Shown: positions 43,433 through 51,408 of the stretch, one piece after another
Layout: each line of letters begins with the position of its first letter
Position numbering within the stretch: the stretch's first letter is position 1
Origin: Planctomycetota bacterium
Lineage (GTDB): Bacteria; Planctomycetota; Uabimicrobiia; Uabimicrobiales; Uabimicrobiaceae
Length of the DNA stretch: 64,000 nucleotides
Direction of reading: 5' to 3'
NCBI GenBank assembly: GCA_029260735.1
Contig: JAJDCR010000092.1
Span: 62,001-126,000 of the forward strand
Position numbers and translations under genes: made by a program
Notes under the pieces: model-generated
The model's input: the letters and a program-made list of their open reading frames with translations, nothing else
The model's database searches: none
What the model was told of the DNA's origin: nothing

Positions 43433-45616
43433 TCATTTTTTTTCTGAATTTATCGAGCTACCACTAATAATGGTAAAAATTGCTACAATCATATAATGCT
43501 GCACAATGTATGGCTGGACAATTCCTGGGGGGAGAGGATAACTACCTATAAAGTAGCTCGCCACAAAAAAAGTAATGACTCCTCCCGTTGCTGCTGTAAA
43601 CGATATAAAAAAAGCACTTTTACGATTGTAGGGAACAGTCAAATGAAAGAGCGAAAGCATCAAGACGGGGGGGAAAATGCCATTAGCTTGAGCATTGCTT
43701 GGCCAACTAAATCCAGCAATGAAAATTCCTCCGGCAATAACACTTATGATTTCATAAAAAGCAGCTAAACGGAAAAGAGTAGATACACTATATTTATTGG
43801 AACTAAATGTACGGTAGAATAAAAGAGATATTACCCAAAAAATACCACTAAGCCAAATTTGCAGAGGAGTGCTTGTCAGAAACTCTGGCCCGTTGCCTTT
43901 GGAAAAAGCGAGCAATAAGACAAAACGAAAGGTGAAAATACATAAGAAAAGCAAGCTTAGCATAGAAAGCCGTCGCGATAGGCCACTTCGTTTTTCAAAG
44001 GCTTCTTTCTCTTCTATTTCTTTTTGGAGCAGACTCGTTTTAGAGTCAGAGGAAGGAAGTTTTCCTGCTTGCGACTTTGCTAAACCAAAATCTTTGTAGC
44101 GGAGAGCAGCATAGGCATAACCCATGCGAGCCCGCCGCTCTCCGGCAATAGCTTTAGGATTTTCTGGCCACAGTTTCATCGATTGGTGAAAGCTGGCAAT
44201 AGAATGGGCAAAATCATCGTAGAGCTGGTTGCGCTCTTCGTCAGAAATTTTTGAGGAATTTTTTATTTTTTCTTGGCAAGAATGAAGTACTTCTTGGGCT
44301 TCCTGGGCAATTAAAATACTCTCTCTGTGCTGAAGAAAGCTTTCTAGCTCGACTTGAAATTCACTGATATTTTGGTAACGTTTGGCTATATCAGGCTCCA
44401 TGGCTTTTTCGCAAATAAGCTTCAGTTCTTCGGCTATATTTTCATCCCAGGATAATTTTTTTTGACCATAGATAGAACACAAAATCTCGGCCGGAGAATT
44501 TCCCATATGAGGAGGAGTTCCCATTAAAATTTCATAAAGAATGGCTCCGAGCAAATAAACGTCTGTCCATGTGCCAATATTTTCCCCTTTTCCCTCAGCT
44601 AGTTCGGGGGGCATGTAACAAGGCGTTCCGAGAGGTTCTTTGACCAAAGATTTATGCAAGACAATAGAGTCTGATAAATCGCGATCAGAGGCATCTACGG
44701 CAATTCCCCAATCCATCACCAAAACTTCTCCAAATTCCCCCACCATAATATTATTAGGTTTCAAATCATTATGAACGATTCCTTTACTATGGGCAAAAGC
44801 GATGGCATTGCAAACAGTTAAAAGAGTTTGAATGTGCTTATCTAAATTTTCTTCCCGATGCTCCCTTTTTTTCAGAAGATCTTTCCAGGAAGTTCCGCTG
44901 ACAAGCTTCATGACCAAAATAATTTCTCCCTGAGGATTTTGTCCGATGTCGTATACTGGGACAATGTTGGGATGGTCTAGAAAGGCTGTGACCTTAGATT
45001 CGGCAATAAATTGGATAATTTTCTTGGGGTTATTCACCACCGAAATGAGTTTTTTTATGGCAACATGGCGCTCTAAATTTTTTTGGTATCCTTTAAAAAC
45101 TATTCCCATGCCTCCTCGGGCAATTTCATCCAAAATGGTGTATTGATTAAAGTCGTCAGAGGATTTAGAGGGGGGGAGAGGTGAGTCTAAAACAGTTGTT
45201 TTTCCTGTCGATATTGCTGTTGATATTCCTGTAGGAAGGTGACTCTCTGAGAAAGCAGTCTCTTCTGGATTACAAGCAAGGGTTTCCTCACTCTTTGTTT
45301 TGTCTAAGGAAAAATCGCCTACAATGGTGTTCTCCTCGGTTGCTTGAGAAGGGAGTATATTTTCGGGATCTTCGCCTAGAGTTTCCTCTAAGCTTTCCAC
45401 CATTGTTTCCTCTGAAACTTCAAAGAGGGGTTCTTCTGAAACTCGGATTTCTACAACCGCACTATCGGTAAGACTCTGGGAAACGTTGATTGTGAGTGAA
45501 GGGAGAAATGGGAGAGAAGTAGAGGACATTTCATTGCTATTGAAAGTGTCCTCAGTTGAGCCATCCCACTGGGCTAAAGTTTTTTCCCAGAAGGCTTGGG
45601 GTTTCTTGTCTTCCAT
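43433..45616 (-). CDS. Ser/Thr protein kinase with multi-pass C-terminus
   Basis: The 727-residue protein has a long Glu/Ser/Thr-rich N-terminus (about 1-150, ending in Pro/Ser), a kinase domain (about 155-430) and six predicted membrane helices at the end. Kinase motifs present are ARGGMGIVFKG and HVAIKKL. The catalytic loop reads HNDLKPNNIM (Arg of HRD replaced by Asn) and the DFG position reads MDWG. DWG is frequent in bacterial kinases of this group and the Asp is kept, so activity is likely; a non-RD kinase often does not need activation-loop phosphorylation. The region 430-560 is helical. The membrane end suggests an envelope-linked sensor. It converges on the VIT-VWA gene across a hexamer repeat. 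Confidence 0.88.
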   Translation of the reverse strand: MEDKKPQAFWEKTLAQWDGSTEDTFNSNEMSSTSLPFLPSLTINVSQSLTDSAVVEIRVSEEPLFEVSEETMVESLEETLGEDPENILPSQATEENTIVGDFSLDKTKSEETLACNPEETAFSESHLPTGISTAISTGKTTVLDSPLPPSKSSDDFNQYTILDEIARGGMGIVFKGYQKNLERHVAIKKLISVVNNPKKIIQFIAESKVTAFLDHPNIVPVYDIGQNPQGEIILVMKLVSGTSWKDLLKKREHREENLDKHIQTLLTVCNAIAFAHSKGIVHNDLKPNNIMVGEFGEVLVMDWGIAVDASDRDLSDSIVLHKSLVKEPLGTPCYMPPELAEGKGENIGTWTDVYLLGAILYEILMGTPPHMGNSPAEILCSIYGQKKLSWDENIAEELKLICEKAMEPDIAKRYQNISEFQVELESFLQHRESILIAQEAQEVLHSCQEKIKNSSKISDEERNQLYDDFAHSIASFHQSMKLWPENPKAIAGERRARMGYAYAALRYKDFGLAKSQAGKLPSSDSKTSLLQKEIEEKEAFEKRSGLSRRLSMLSLLFLCIFTFRFVLLLAFSKGNGPEFLTSTPLQIWLSGIFWVISLLFYRTFSSNKYSVSTLFRLAAFYEIISVIAGGIFIAGFSWPSNAQANGIFPPVLMLSLFHLTVPYNRKSAFFISFTAATGGVITFFVASYFIGSYPLPPGIVQPYIVQHYMIVAIFTIISGSSINSEKK

Positions 45617-45792
45617 GTTGGGTTTCCGAAATAGAGGTGCTGGTGTGAATAAAAGCTTTATAGGATTTAATCTATCTAGGCTTTAAAAGGGATTGCTTAC
45701 ATCTGTTTTCTCTTGCTAGAGTACTAGTTTTTTGAGCATTTTACAAGTTTTTTCTAGTTTAGAAAGTTCCAATAAAAAATTTTGAATTTTCT

Positions 45793-46251
45793 TTACCCTA
45801 TGTAACTAAACCACATTAACATTGCTGTATGTACAGCAATCTTTAAGCACATAATCATTCCAATTGCATACATTACAAAACGATGAGGTTGTTTTGCCAT
45901 AAAATAGAATACGGTATGAAGAATACGGGCTAGAGTAAAGATTCCAAAATAAAGTATAGCCGCCTCAGGGGAAGCGCCCATCAAAACGAAGGCTAAGCTT
46001 AGAAATAAATAAATGGGAATATTTTCTAAGTCGTTATTCCAGATTTTATTGGCTTGGACAACTACGGGTAGATCTTCCGGTAAACACTCTGCTCCTTTGC
46101 TAAAATAAGCGGCGTCTTCAGAGTTTGAAAAGGCATTATTTTTGACCCGAGCACGCCCTTGGATGATCGAAGTTAAGAGCATTTTGAGAAAGAGAATGAG
46201 GAGGCTAAGGCACCAAATGAGAAAAGCGGGGTTGTTTTGTAGTTCAGGCAT
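45793..46251 (-). CDS. MAPEG family membrane protein
   Basis: This 152-residue protein has four membrane helices and the MAPEG (microsomal glutathione S-transferase-like) layout: a polar loop after helix 1 (VKNNAFSNSEDAAYFSKGAECLPEDLPVVVQANKIWNNDLENIPIYL), in which the ANKIWNNDLENIP stretch is the family signature, and FGIFTLARILHTVFYFMAKQPHRFVMYAIGM. MGST1-like members conjugate glutathione to lipid peroxides or other hydrophobic electrophiles. Bacterial substrates are mostly unknown. It is isolated between a kinase gene and a long non-coding stretch. Confidence 0.9.
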   Translation of the reverse strand: MPELQNNPAFLIWCLSLLILFLKMLLTSIIQGRARVKNNAFSNSEDAAYFSKGAECLPEDLPVVVQANKIWNNDLENIPIYLFLSLAFVLMGASPEAAILYFGIFTLARILHTVFYFMAKQPHRFVMYAIGMIMCLKIAVHTAMLMWFSYIG

Positions 46252-47200
46252 GGTATTAATCCCTTACTTTATGTAAAAAAATATTTAGGGCTCACTATAG
46301 CAATACTGCTAATTTCGCACAATGGAAAACTTTGCCAGAAAGAGAATTAAAGCTTCTTTGTCTTGGTCTGATTGTTAATATCTTTGGGTTTTTGTATTGT
46401 TGGGCAGACAAAAAAATGCTAAGAGAGAAATATATAGAAGATGAAAAAGAAAATGGCGAGTAAAAAAAGAGAAGTGATCATTTTTTTTCTAAGAGCAAGA
46501 GTCTTTATTTTAAGAAAAAAAAATTTTAAGTAAACTTTTTTTTGAAAAAGACTAATGATAGTAAAATTTTTTTATTTCTCGTTCTTTTTTTAATTAAAGA
46601 TTAACAAAAGTAATCATGAATTAATCAAGAAGGGTGTTTTTCTGAAAAGGAATGCTTTATTTTGAATTAAACTACTTGACGATTTTCTCAAAAAAGAAGA
46701 AAAGAAGATTAGTATCATTACTTGATGTTAAATATTGTTTAACTTCAACTGCAAAAGAAAATCGCAAATATCACAAATATAATTTGATTTTATGTCTTTT
46801 TTTTTGTAAAAATAATTAGTTAAAGTTAATTTCTAACTAGAGTTTATACTGTGGGAAATAAAACATATCAGACTGTTTCTTAAGCTGTAAGGTCTTAACT
46901 CATAATGCTATATGTCTCAAACACAAATGGCTTTTGCTTAGGTCTAATCAATCTAGCCACTAATCTGATTTTATTAGAAGGATTAGTAAAAAAATTCAGA
47001 ATTAGCAATTCTTAATAAAAATTATGTTAGAGGTATGCAGATAGATTTAGACCTTCTAAATAAAAAGTTTTGGAGTTTTCTTCAAGCTGTTTATTTGGCT
47101 ACTAGAAACTTTGCAAGATGCTTTTTTGAGTGTTTTAGTGGTATTTTGAATACTTTTTCTTTTGAATTTAGCAACCGATAGGAACAGATAGGAACAAAAA
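46252..47200. other. AT-rich region without convincing genes
   Basis: The region is about 949 bases, strongly AT-rich, with many poly-T and poly-A runs. A 43-codon frame from TTG 46332 to the stop at 46461-46463 would encode a small protein with one hydrophobic segment (LGLIVNIFGFLYCW) and a charged end. It lacks a usual start codon and ribosome site and is only a weak candidate. The stretch before the XRE-receiver gene has a 10-base tandem duplication. I saw no tRNA, sRNA or transposon ends. It may contain long regulatory leader sequence for the downstream regulator. Confidence 0.4.
47177..47196 (+). repeat. Tandem 10-base repeat before regulator start
   Basis: GATAGGAACA occurs twice in a row, ending four bases before the ATG at 47201. 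Each copy contains TAGGA, a Shine-Dalgarno-like core, so the repeat may tune translation or act as an operator for the downstream XRE-type protein. Confidence 0.6.
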
Positions 47201-47884
47201 ATGAGTTACATTGGAAAAGCGATTGAAAAAGGACTTCGCAAGAAGAATCTTTCTCAAAAAGAACTAGCACGTATTGTTGGAGTAAGTCCGCCTAACGTGA
47301 ACCAGTGGGTAAAGGGAACTTCTGCTCCTTCAGGAGACCGTCTTCTTCGAGTTATAGAAATTTTAGACATTGTATCGGAATTCTTTCCTCGGTATTCAGA
47401 AAAGAAAATGGAGGAAGATTTTGATATTAAAAGCTTAGTGAAAGAAATTGAAGAAATCAAGAAGAGAGATTTTCTTCCGATAACTCCCGAGGAAAAAATA
47501 ATTATTATTGAAGACGATGATTTAATGACCATTTTATTGAAAAATGCATTGATTGCAGAGGGGTATGGAGAGTATGAAGTTCTTCACACACCAAACGCTC
47601 TCAATGCTTTAAATATTATTGGTAAAGAAAATATTTCTTTAATTATTCTTGATCTTCTAATGCCCGGAGAGATTCCTGGAATTGAGTTTTTAAAAATGCT
47701 CCGAGAAAACCCTCAAATCAAAAATATTCCGATCATCATTCATACTGGAGCAGATAATAGCGAAATTACTAAAGCAAAAAAGTTCCACCCAGATATAGTT
47801 TTACGTAAACCGTTCAATTATGGAAAATTTGCTAATGCTATATCAAGTACCGGCCTCAAGAAAAAAAATGTGTCTTACGCTTAA
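47201..47884 (+). CDS. HTH-XRE regulator fused to a receiver domain
   Basis: The 227-residue protein joins two modules in an uncommon order. Residues 5-62 are an XRE/Cro-type helix-turn-helix (LSQKELARIVGVSPPNVNQWVKGTSAPSGDRLLRVIEILD). A linker (63-96) leads to a response-regulator receiver domain (about 98-222) with acidic cluster Glu104-Asp105-Asp106, phosphoacceptor Asp151 (IILDLLMPG), Thr182 and Lys203 (RKPF), so all signalling residues are present. Normally DNA-binding domains follow the receiver; here the HTH comes first. It should bind DNA and change affinity on phosphorylation by an unknown kinase not encoded nearby. It sits alone downstream of a long AT-rich region, with a tandem repeat at its start. 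Confidence 0.88.
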   Translation: MSYIGKAIEKGLRKKNLSQKELARIVGVSPPNVNQWVKGTSAPSGDRLLRVIEILDIVSEFFPRYSEKKMEEDFDIKSLVKEIEEIKKRDFLPITPEEKIIIIEDDDLMTILLKNALIAEGYGEYEVLHTPNALNALNIIGKENISLIILDLLMPGEIPGIEFLKMLRENPQIKNIPIIIHTGADNSEITKAKKFHPDIVLRKPFNYGKFANAISSTGLKKKNVSYA

Positions 47885-47946
47885 AATGAAAATCACTCTA
47901 CTTTTCTAGAAATTGAGCTAGGGACTATTTTTTGATACTTTTTATA

Positions 47947-48924
47947 TTAAGAGTGGGGTGCTTGGGCAATAAAAACAGCGCGTAGAGGGGCAGGATAGCC
48001 CTCTACTGTTAGTAGGAGGTTATCTGGTTGAAGAAAATTTGGTAGAGATTCAAACGTCATCCAGTCGGTAGATCTTTGCTCAAGAGTGGTTGTTGGACTA
48101 ACATCTACTAAACGGATATTTTTATAACCACAGCGCTTTAACCACGATTCTAAGCTTAGACAACTGGGCAAGAACCATACATTACGCATTTTAGCATATC
48201 TTTTTTCGGGAACCAAAACCTCTCCTTGTCCTCCTTCAATGACAAGAGTTTCTAAAATCAGCTCTCCTCCTGGTTTTAAGCAAGAACGTAAATCTAATAG
48301 ATGGTCAAAAGGGGAGCGCCGATGGTAGAGAATCCCCATAGAGAAAACCGCGTCGAAAGCTTTTAAAGAGAGAGGTATTTTTTCTAAAGGCAAAGGAAGA
48401 ACATAGGCATTGGTTTTTCCTACCAAATGAGCTATTGCCTGAAACTGCATTACGTAAACGAGGGTAGGATCTATTCCTATAACAAGCTCGGCCTTTTCTC
48501 CTATCATTCTCCAACAATGATATCCATTTCCACAACCCACATCCAAAACAACCTTTCCCTCTAATGAAGATATGTGAGGTTTAAGTCGTTCCCACTTCCA
48601 ATCTGAGCGCCACTCTGTATCTAGTTTAATTCCGTAAAGAGAAAAAGGGCCCTTACGCCAAGGATGGAAAGAGCGGAGAGTGTTTTCTAGTTTTACCTGA
48701 TCTATTTTTGAGCAATCTTCTAAGCTTCCAATAGTTACTCCACTTTGAAAGTCCCTAAAGGAGCTTTCTAAGTAGGGGAGAGTGCTGAGGGCTTGAAACC
48801 ACTCTTCTAGCTTACCATGTTGAGAAGGATGAAGAGCTTTCTCTACCTGATCGGGTAGTTTTTCTGACCAATCTTTTAGCTCAGTGGTGGCCGTCATTTT
48901 TTCATAAAGACTGTTATAGTTCAT
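47947..48924 (-). CDS. cmoB: tRNA U34 carboxymethyltransferase CmoB
   Basis: This 325-residue SAM-fold methyltransferase transfers a carboxymethyl group from carboxy-SAM to 5-hydroxyuridine at the tRNA wobble position, giving cmo5U. Length and sequence match CmoB: HPWRKGPFSLYGIKLDTEWRSDWKWERLKPHI, the SAM-binding VVLDVGCGNGYHCWRMIGE, VIGIDPTLVYVMQFQAI and MGILYHRRSPFDHLLDLRSCLKPGGELILETLVIEG. The first base of its ATG overlaps the stop of cmoA (TAATG on the minus strand), so they are translated together. Such pairing is the usual arrangement. Confidence 0.95.
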   Translation of the reverse strand: MNYNSLYEKMTATTELKDWSEKLPDQVEKALHPSQHGKLEEWFQALSTLPYLESSFRDFQSGVTIGSLEDCSKIDQVKLENTLRSFHPWRKGPFSLYGIKLDTEWRSDWKWERLKPHISSLEGKVVLDVGCGNGYHCWRMIGEKAELVIGIDPTLVYVMQFQAIAHLVGKTNAYVLPLPLEKIPLSLKAFDAVFSMGILYHRRSPFDHLLDLRSCLKPGGELILETLVIEGGQGEVLVPEKRYAKMRNVWFLPSCLSLESWLKRCGYKNIRLVDVSPTTTLEQRSTDWMTFESLPNFLQPDNLLLTVEGYPAPLRAVFIAQAPHS

Positions 48925-49667
48925 TATTTTTCTGCAATAAAAGAGACAAAACTAAAACATTGAAACCATTTGTAGCAATGAGAAAAGCCTGCTTGGAAAA
49001 CTCTTTCTTGGTGCTCTTCCCAACTATCGGGTTGTAAAACATTTTCTAAAGCAACTCTCTTTTGGCTAATTTCTAGGTCACTATAGCCATGAGCTTTTTT
49101 AAAATCGTGATACCAATCTGTTTGTTTTTCCTGCTCGTCAGCTTTAGAAAAAGTGATTTTTTCAGAAATAATTAAAACTCCACCTGGTTTCATTCCTTCG
49201 TAAATTTTTCGGAGTAATTCTCCCCGTTTTTCTCGCTGAATAAATTGTAATGTGAAGTTGAGAACAACAACCGAAGCGGATATTATTTCAGAGCACTCAA
49301 TATTTTGGCAAATTACTTCAACAGGAACTGGAGAGCTATCATGGGCCAGATTTTTCTGACATTGAGCAACCATGGCAGGTGAATTATCAATGGCAATTAC
49401 TTGACAGTTGGGCTCTTTAATGGCATGTCTCATTGCAAGTGTTCCAGCACCAAGAGAGGAGCCTAAATCATAGCAGGAGCTATTTTTTTGAGCATACCTA
49501 TGAGTTAAAACGCCGATCATTTCCAAACTCAAGCGATACCCTGGAACGGAGCGCTCAATCATATCAGAAAACACTTCCGTTACAGCACTATCAAAGACAA
49601 AATCTTTAATCTCTGATTGATCTTGGGCATAGATAGAATCATGTTTATTTTTTTTCATTTTCATCAT
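48924..49667 (-). CDS. cmoA: Carboxy-S-adenosyl-L-methionine synthase CmoA
   Basis: CmoA converts SAM and prephenate to carboxy-SAM, the donor used by CmoB. Motifs include FVFDSAVTEVFSDMIERSVPGYRL near the N-terminus, SCYDLGSSLGAGTLAMRHAI, VIAIDNSPAMVAQCQ and VVVLNFTLQFIQREKRGELLRKIYEGMKPGGVLIISEK. The frame is open to 49703; ATG 49667 or the one at 49664 gives the usual length (about 247), but the ribosome site is weak, so the N-terminus is uncertain. It is first in the operon with cmoB, joined by a 1-base overlap. Confidence 0.95.
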   Translation of the reverse strand: MMKMKKNKHDSIYAQDQSEIKDFVFDSAVTEVFSDMIERSVPGYRLSLEMIGVLTHRYAQKNSSCYDLGSSLGAGTLAMRHAIKEPNCQVIAIDNSPAMVAQCQKNLAHDSSPVPVEVICQNIECSEIISASVVVLNFTLQFIQREKRGELLRKIYEGMKPGGVLIISEKITFSKADEQEKQTDWYHDFKKAHGYSDLEISQKRVALENVLQPDSWEEHQERVFQAGFSHCYKWFQCFSFVSFIAEK

Positions 49668-49854
49668 AGGAATTATTTTATGTTTTTCGAATAAAAAATG
49701 CAACAGCGTTCAGATACCTTTTTTTTCCTAATGATAAAAAAGTGGCATCTCTTTTGAAAAACGTTAAAATAGTGAATTATAAAACAATCGGATTCTACTG
49801 TTAGAATGAGAATTTTTTTCTTGTCTCTTCGCTGCAACCCATGGAGGAAAAAAA

Positions 49855-50523
49855 ATGACCTTTATAGAAGCTTATAGTCTAGCATGGATTATTATCGAGC
49901 CTTTGATTTTTGCGGGAGTTATTGTTCTCTTTTTTTCTGACCCTATCCGCCGTTGGAATTTTTTTGGTTATCGTCCTACTGCTGTAATGGGACTTTACGA
50001 TCCTAATCTTGAAAAGGTTCTTCTTGTCGTAAAAAAAGATGAGTCTTGGTATGCTTTTAGCCAAGGAGGAATTTATAATCCAGATATTAATTTTACTTGC
50101 CACGAAATTTTAAAAAGAGAGCTAGGTTTAAAAGAAACAAGTTCTGCTTTGAGATACACCCAATCTCTCGGAGCTCTTAAAATAAAAAATTATGAACGAA
50201 TGAATAGAGCTACTTTTAACTCTGTTAGTATCTTTTCTCGTTTGAGGGGTAAGGGGTATATTGCTTGTTATATTCGAATTGATTTGAAAGAAAACGAAGG
50301 ATTGATTCAAACGGGAGAAGGCATTGGAGGAATAAAAATATTAAGTGTGGAAGAAGCTAAGAAAGTAATAAGTGCTGAGGTTATACCTAATGGGGATATT
50401 GATGAGCAGAATGAAAAAAAGAAGAAAATGATTTTACTCATGCTAGAAGAGATGGGTCATTTGATCGAAAGTTATCAGAAACAATACAAAGAATGTTCTA
50501 CTCTGAAAGAGGAGGAAGACTAA
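49855..50523 (+). CDS. Membrane-anchored Nudix-like protein
   Basis: The 222-residue protein has one N-terminal membrane helix (residues 8-28). A domain follows with Nudix outline: VMGLYDPNLEKVLLVVKKDESWYAFSQGGIYNPDINFTCHEILKRELGL. SQGGI matches the start of a Nudix box and REL its middle, but the GX5EX7REUXEEXGU box is degenerate: only part of the catalytic Glu set is visible. A strand IACYIRIDLKENEG and VEEAKKVISAEVIP follow as in the family. It could hydrolyse a nucleoside diphosphate derivative, or bind one without hydrolysis. AGGAGG-like GGAGG precedes the start. It ends at a hairpin. Confidence 0.6.
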   Translation: MTFIEAYSLAWIIIEPLIFAGVIVLFFSDPIRRWNFFGYRPTAVMGLYDPNLEKVLLVVKKDESWYAFSQGGIYNPDINFTCHEILKRELGLKETSSALRYTQSLGALKIKNYERMNRATFNSVSIFSRLRGKGYIACYIRIDLKENEGLIQTGEGIGGIKILSVEEAKKVISAEVIPNGDIDEQNEKKKKMILLMLEEMGHLIESYQKQYKECSTLKEEED

Positions 50524-50530
50524 GTTTCTG

Positions 50531-50556
50531 TGCTCCATGGCCTACGGCATGGAGCA
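50531..50556 (+). terminator. Hairpin after Nudix-like gene
   Basis: TGCTCCATG (50531-50539) pairs with CATGGAGCA (50548-50556), and the stem extends by GCC/GGC around a bulge. It lies 8 bases after the stop codon; only a short T-run follows. It may serve as a terminator. Confidence 0.5.
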
Positions 50557-50607
50557 AGTATCTTTAGGTTTTGATATTTTGATTGATAGATTTTGATATG
50601 ATAGATT

Positions 50608-50901
50608 TTAGGTCTTTATGTGGCGGCACTTGGTGATGAGGTTGTCAATTTTTATCAGGGGGAGAAATATAACCTGAAGAGTACTTTCTAAAATTTCATT
50701 TTTAGGGAAAACAACTATTCCTCGTCCAATTTTCTTTTCTTGGAATCCAGAAAAAGCCCAAACTTTTTCTAAACTTTTTTGAGGGTGAATAGATTTTTCA
50801 CGGCCCATTTTAGCTAAGACAAAATAATACTGAAGATACAGAGTAACGACTAAGATCGAGAAGGCTATGAAACTAAGGCTGATTTTCTTCTTTGTATCCA
50901 T
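50608..50901 (-). CDS. Small single-pass membrane protein, unknown
   Basis: The 97-residue product has an N-terminal membrane helix (SLSFIAFSILVVTLYLQYYFVLAKMG, about 8-33). A basic, partly hydrophobic tail follows (GRGIVVFPKNEILESTLQVIFLPLIKIDNLITKCRH). No family was recognised. TGTATCCATGG spans the start and GAGGATAAACC lies upstream, giving an acceptable AGGAT ribosome site. Codon use looks like that of neighbours. It could be a small envelope peptide. Confidence 0.45.
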   Translation of the reverse strand: MDTKKKISLSFIAFSILVVTLYLQYYFVLAKMGREKSIHPQKSLEKVWAFSGFQEKKIGRGIVVFPKNEILESTLQVIFLPLIKIDNLITKCRHIKT

Positions 50902-51170
50902 GGTTTATCCTCTTATGTGCTTTTACTGCTCTTATGGATTTTTTAGTTTTCTTTAAAATTTTTGAATCGTTTTACCCTATATATTAAATATACAAAAAAA
51001 TTTTCTTTTGTCAAATTGATATTGTAAATTTTTTTAAATTTTTCAAAGATACAAGAAAAAAGACATCTGTAGATTTTGTCTAAGCTTTTATTTTCTTACC
51101 TTAGATGATCATTTAAGATACAGTTAGCCATATTTTTATATTTAAATGAGAAGAAAATAAATATTACTTC

Positions 51171-51198
51171 TTGACTATTCTCATATAGAGAATATAAT
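51171..51198 (+). promoter_or_regulatory. Strong sigma-70-type promoter
   Basis: TTGACT (51171-51176) and a perfect TATAAT (51193-51198) are separated by 16 bases. No protein-coding frame begins downstream on this strand before the intrinsic terminator at 51349, so this promoter probably drives a small RNA. The rest of the gene-free stretch 50902-51408 is AT-rich and unremarkable. Confidence 0.7.
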
Positions 51199-51204
51199 GC
51201 AGTA

Positions 51205-51376
51205 AATCTGTGATTATTACAATTTTCTGGACACTTGCATGGATTATCGAACTAGAGACTTTCTATTAAATCTATTTTGTTTACTAGAAAATCTCTAATT
51301 GATCCAGCAAAATTTAGTTTGTTGTTCCTCCAAAATTCCAGAAGTCCTAAAGGCCCAGTTTATCTGGGCTTTTTTT
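51205..51376 (+). ncRNA. Predicted small RNA of about 170 nt
   Basis: The span runs from about seven bases after TATAAT to the end of an intrinsic terminator. Inside, TTCTGGA (about 51224) can pair with TCCAGAA (about 51337), enclosing an internal hairpin at 51253-51297 (18-base arms matching at 16 positions). The closed stem, inner hairpin and terminal hairpin give an RNA of plausible size and shape. There is no ORF with a ribosome site. The family is not identified: the outline recalls 6S RNA only in size and in having a long closing stem, and the match is too loose to name it. It lies antiparallel to, and just beyond the stop of, hemA. Confidence 0.55.
51349..51376 (+). terminator. Intrinsic terminator
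   Basis: A 10-bp stem (51349-51358 with 51364-51373, GCCCAG/CTGGGC core, one wobble) has a 5-base loop and runs directly into seven T residues (51370-51376). It is the most textbook terminator in the window and belongs to the plus-strand transcript from the promoter at 51171. Confidence 0.85.
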
Positions 51377-51408
51377 ATGGGAAAAAATAAAAGCTACGAA
51401 GAGGAGGC

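Noticed and set aside
46332..46463. 43-codon frame in the AT-rich region, hydrophobic segment plus charged tail
   Set aside because: Non-standard start and no ribosome site; kept only as a remark within the region entry.
51205..51376. Naming the small RNA as 6S RNA
   Set aside because: Size and closed-stem shape are loosely similar, but I cannot show the conserved central bubble or a family match.
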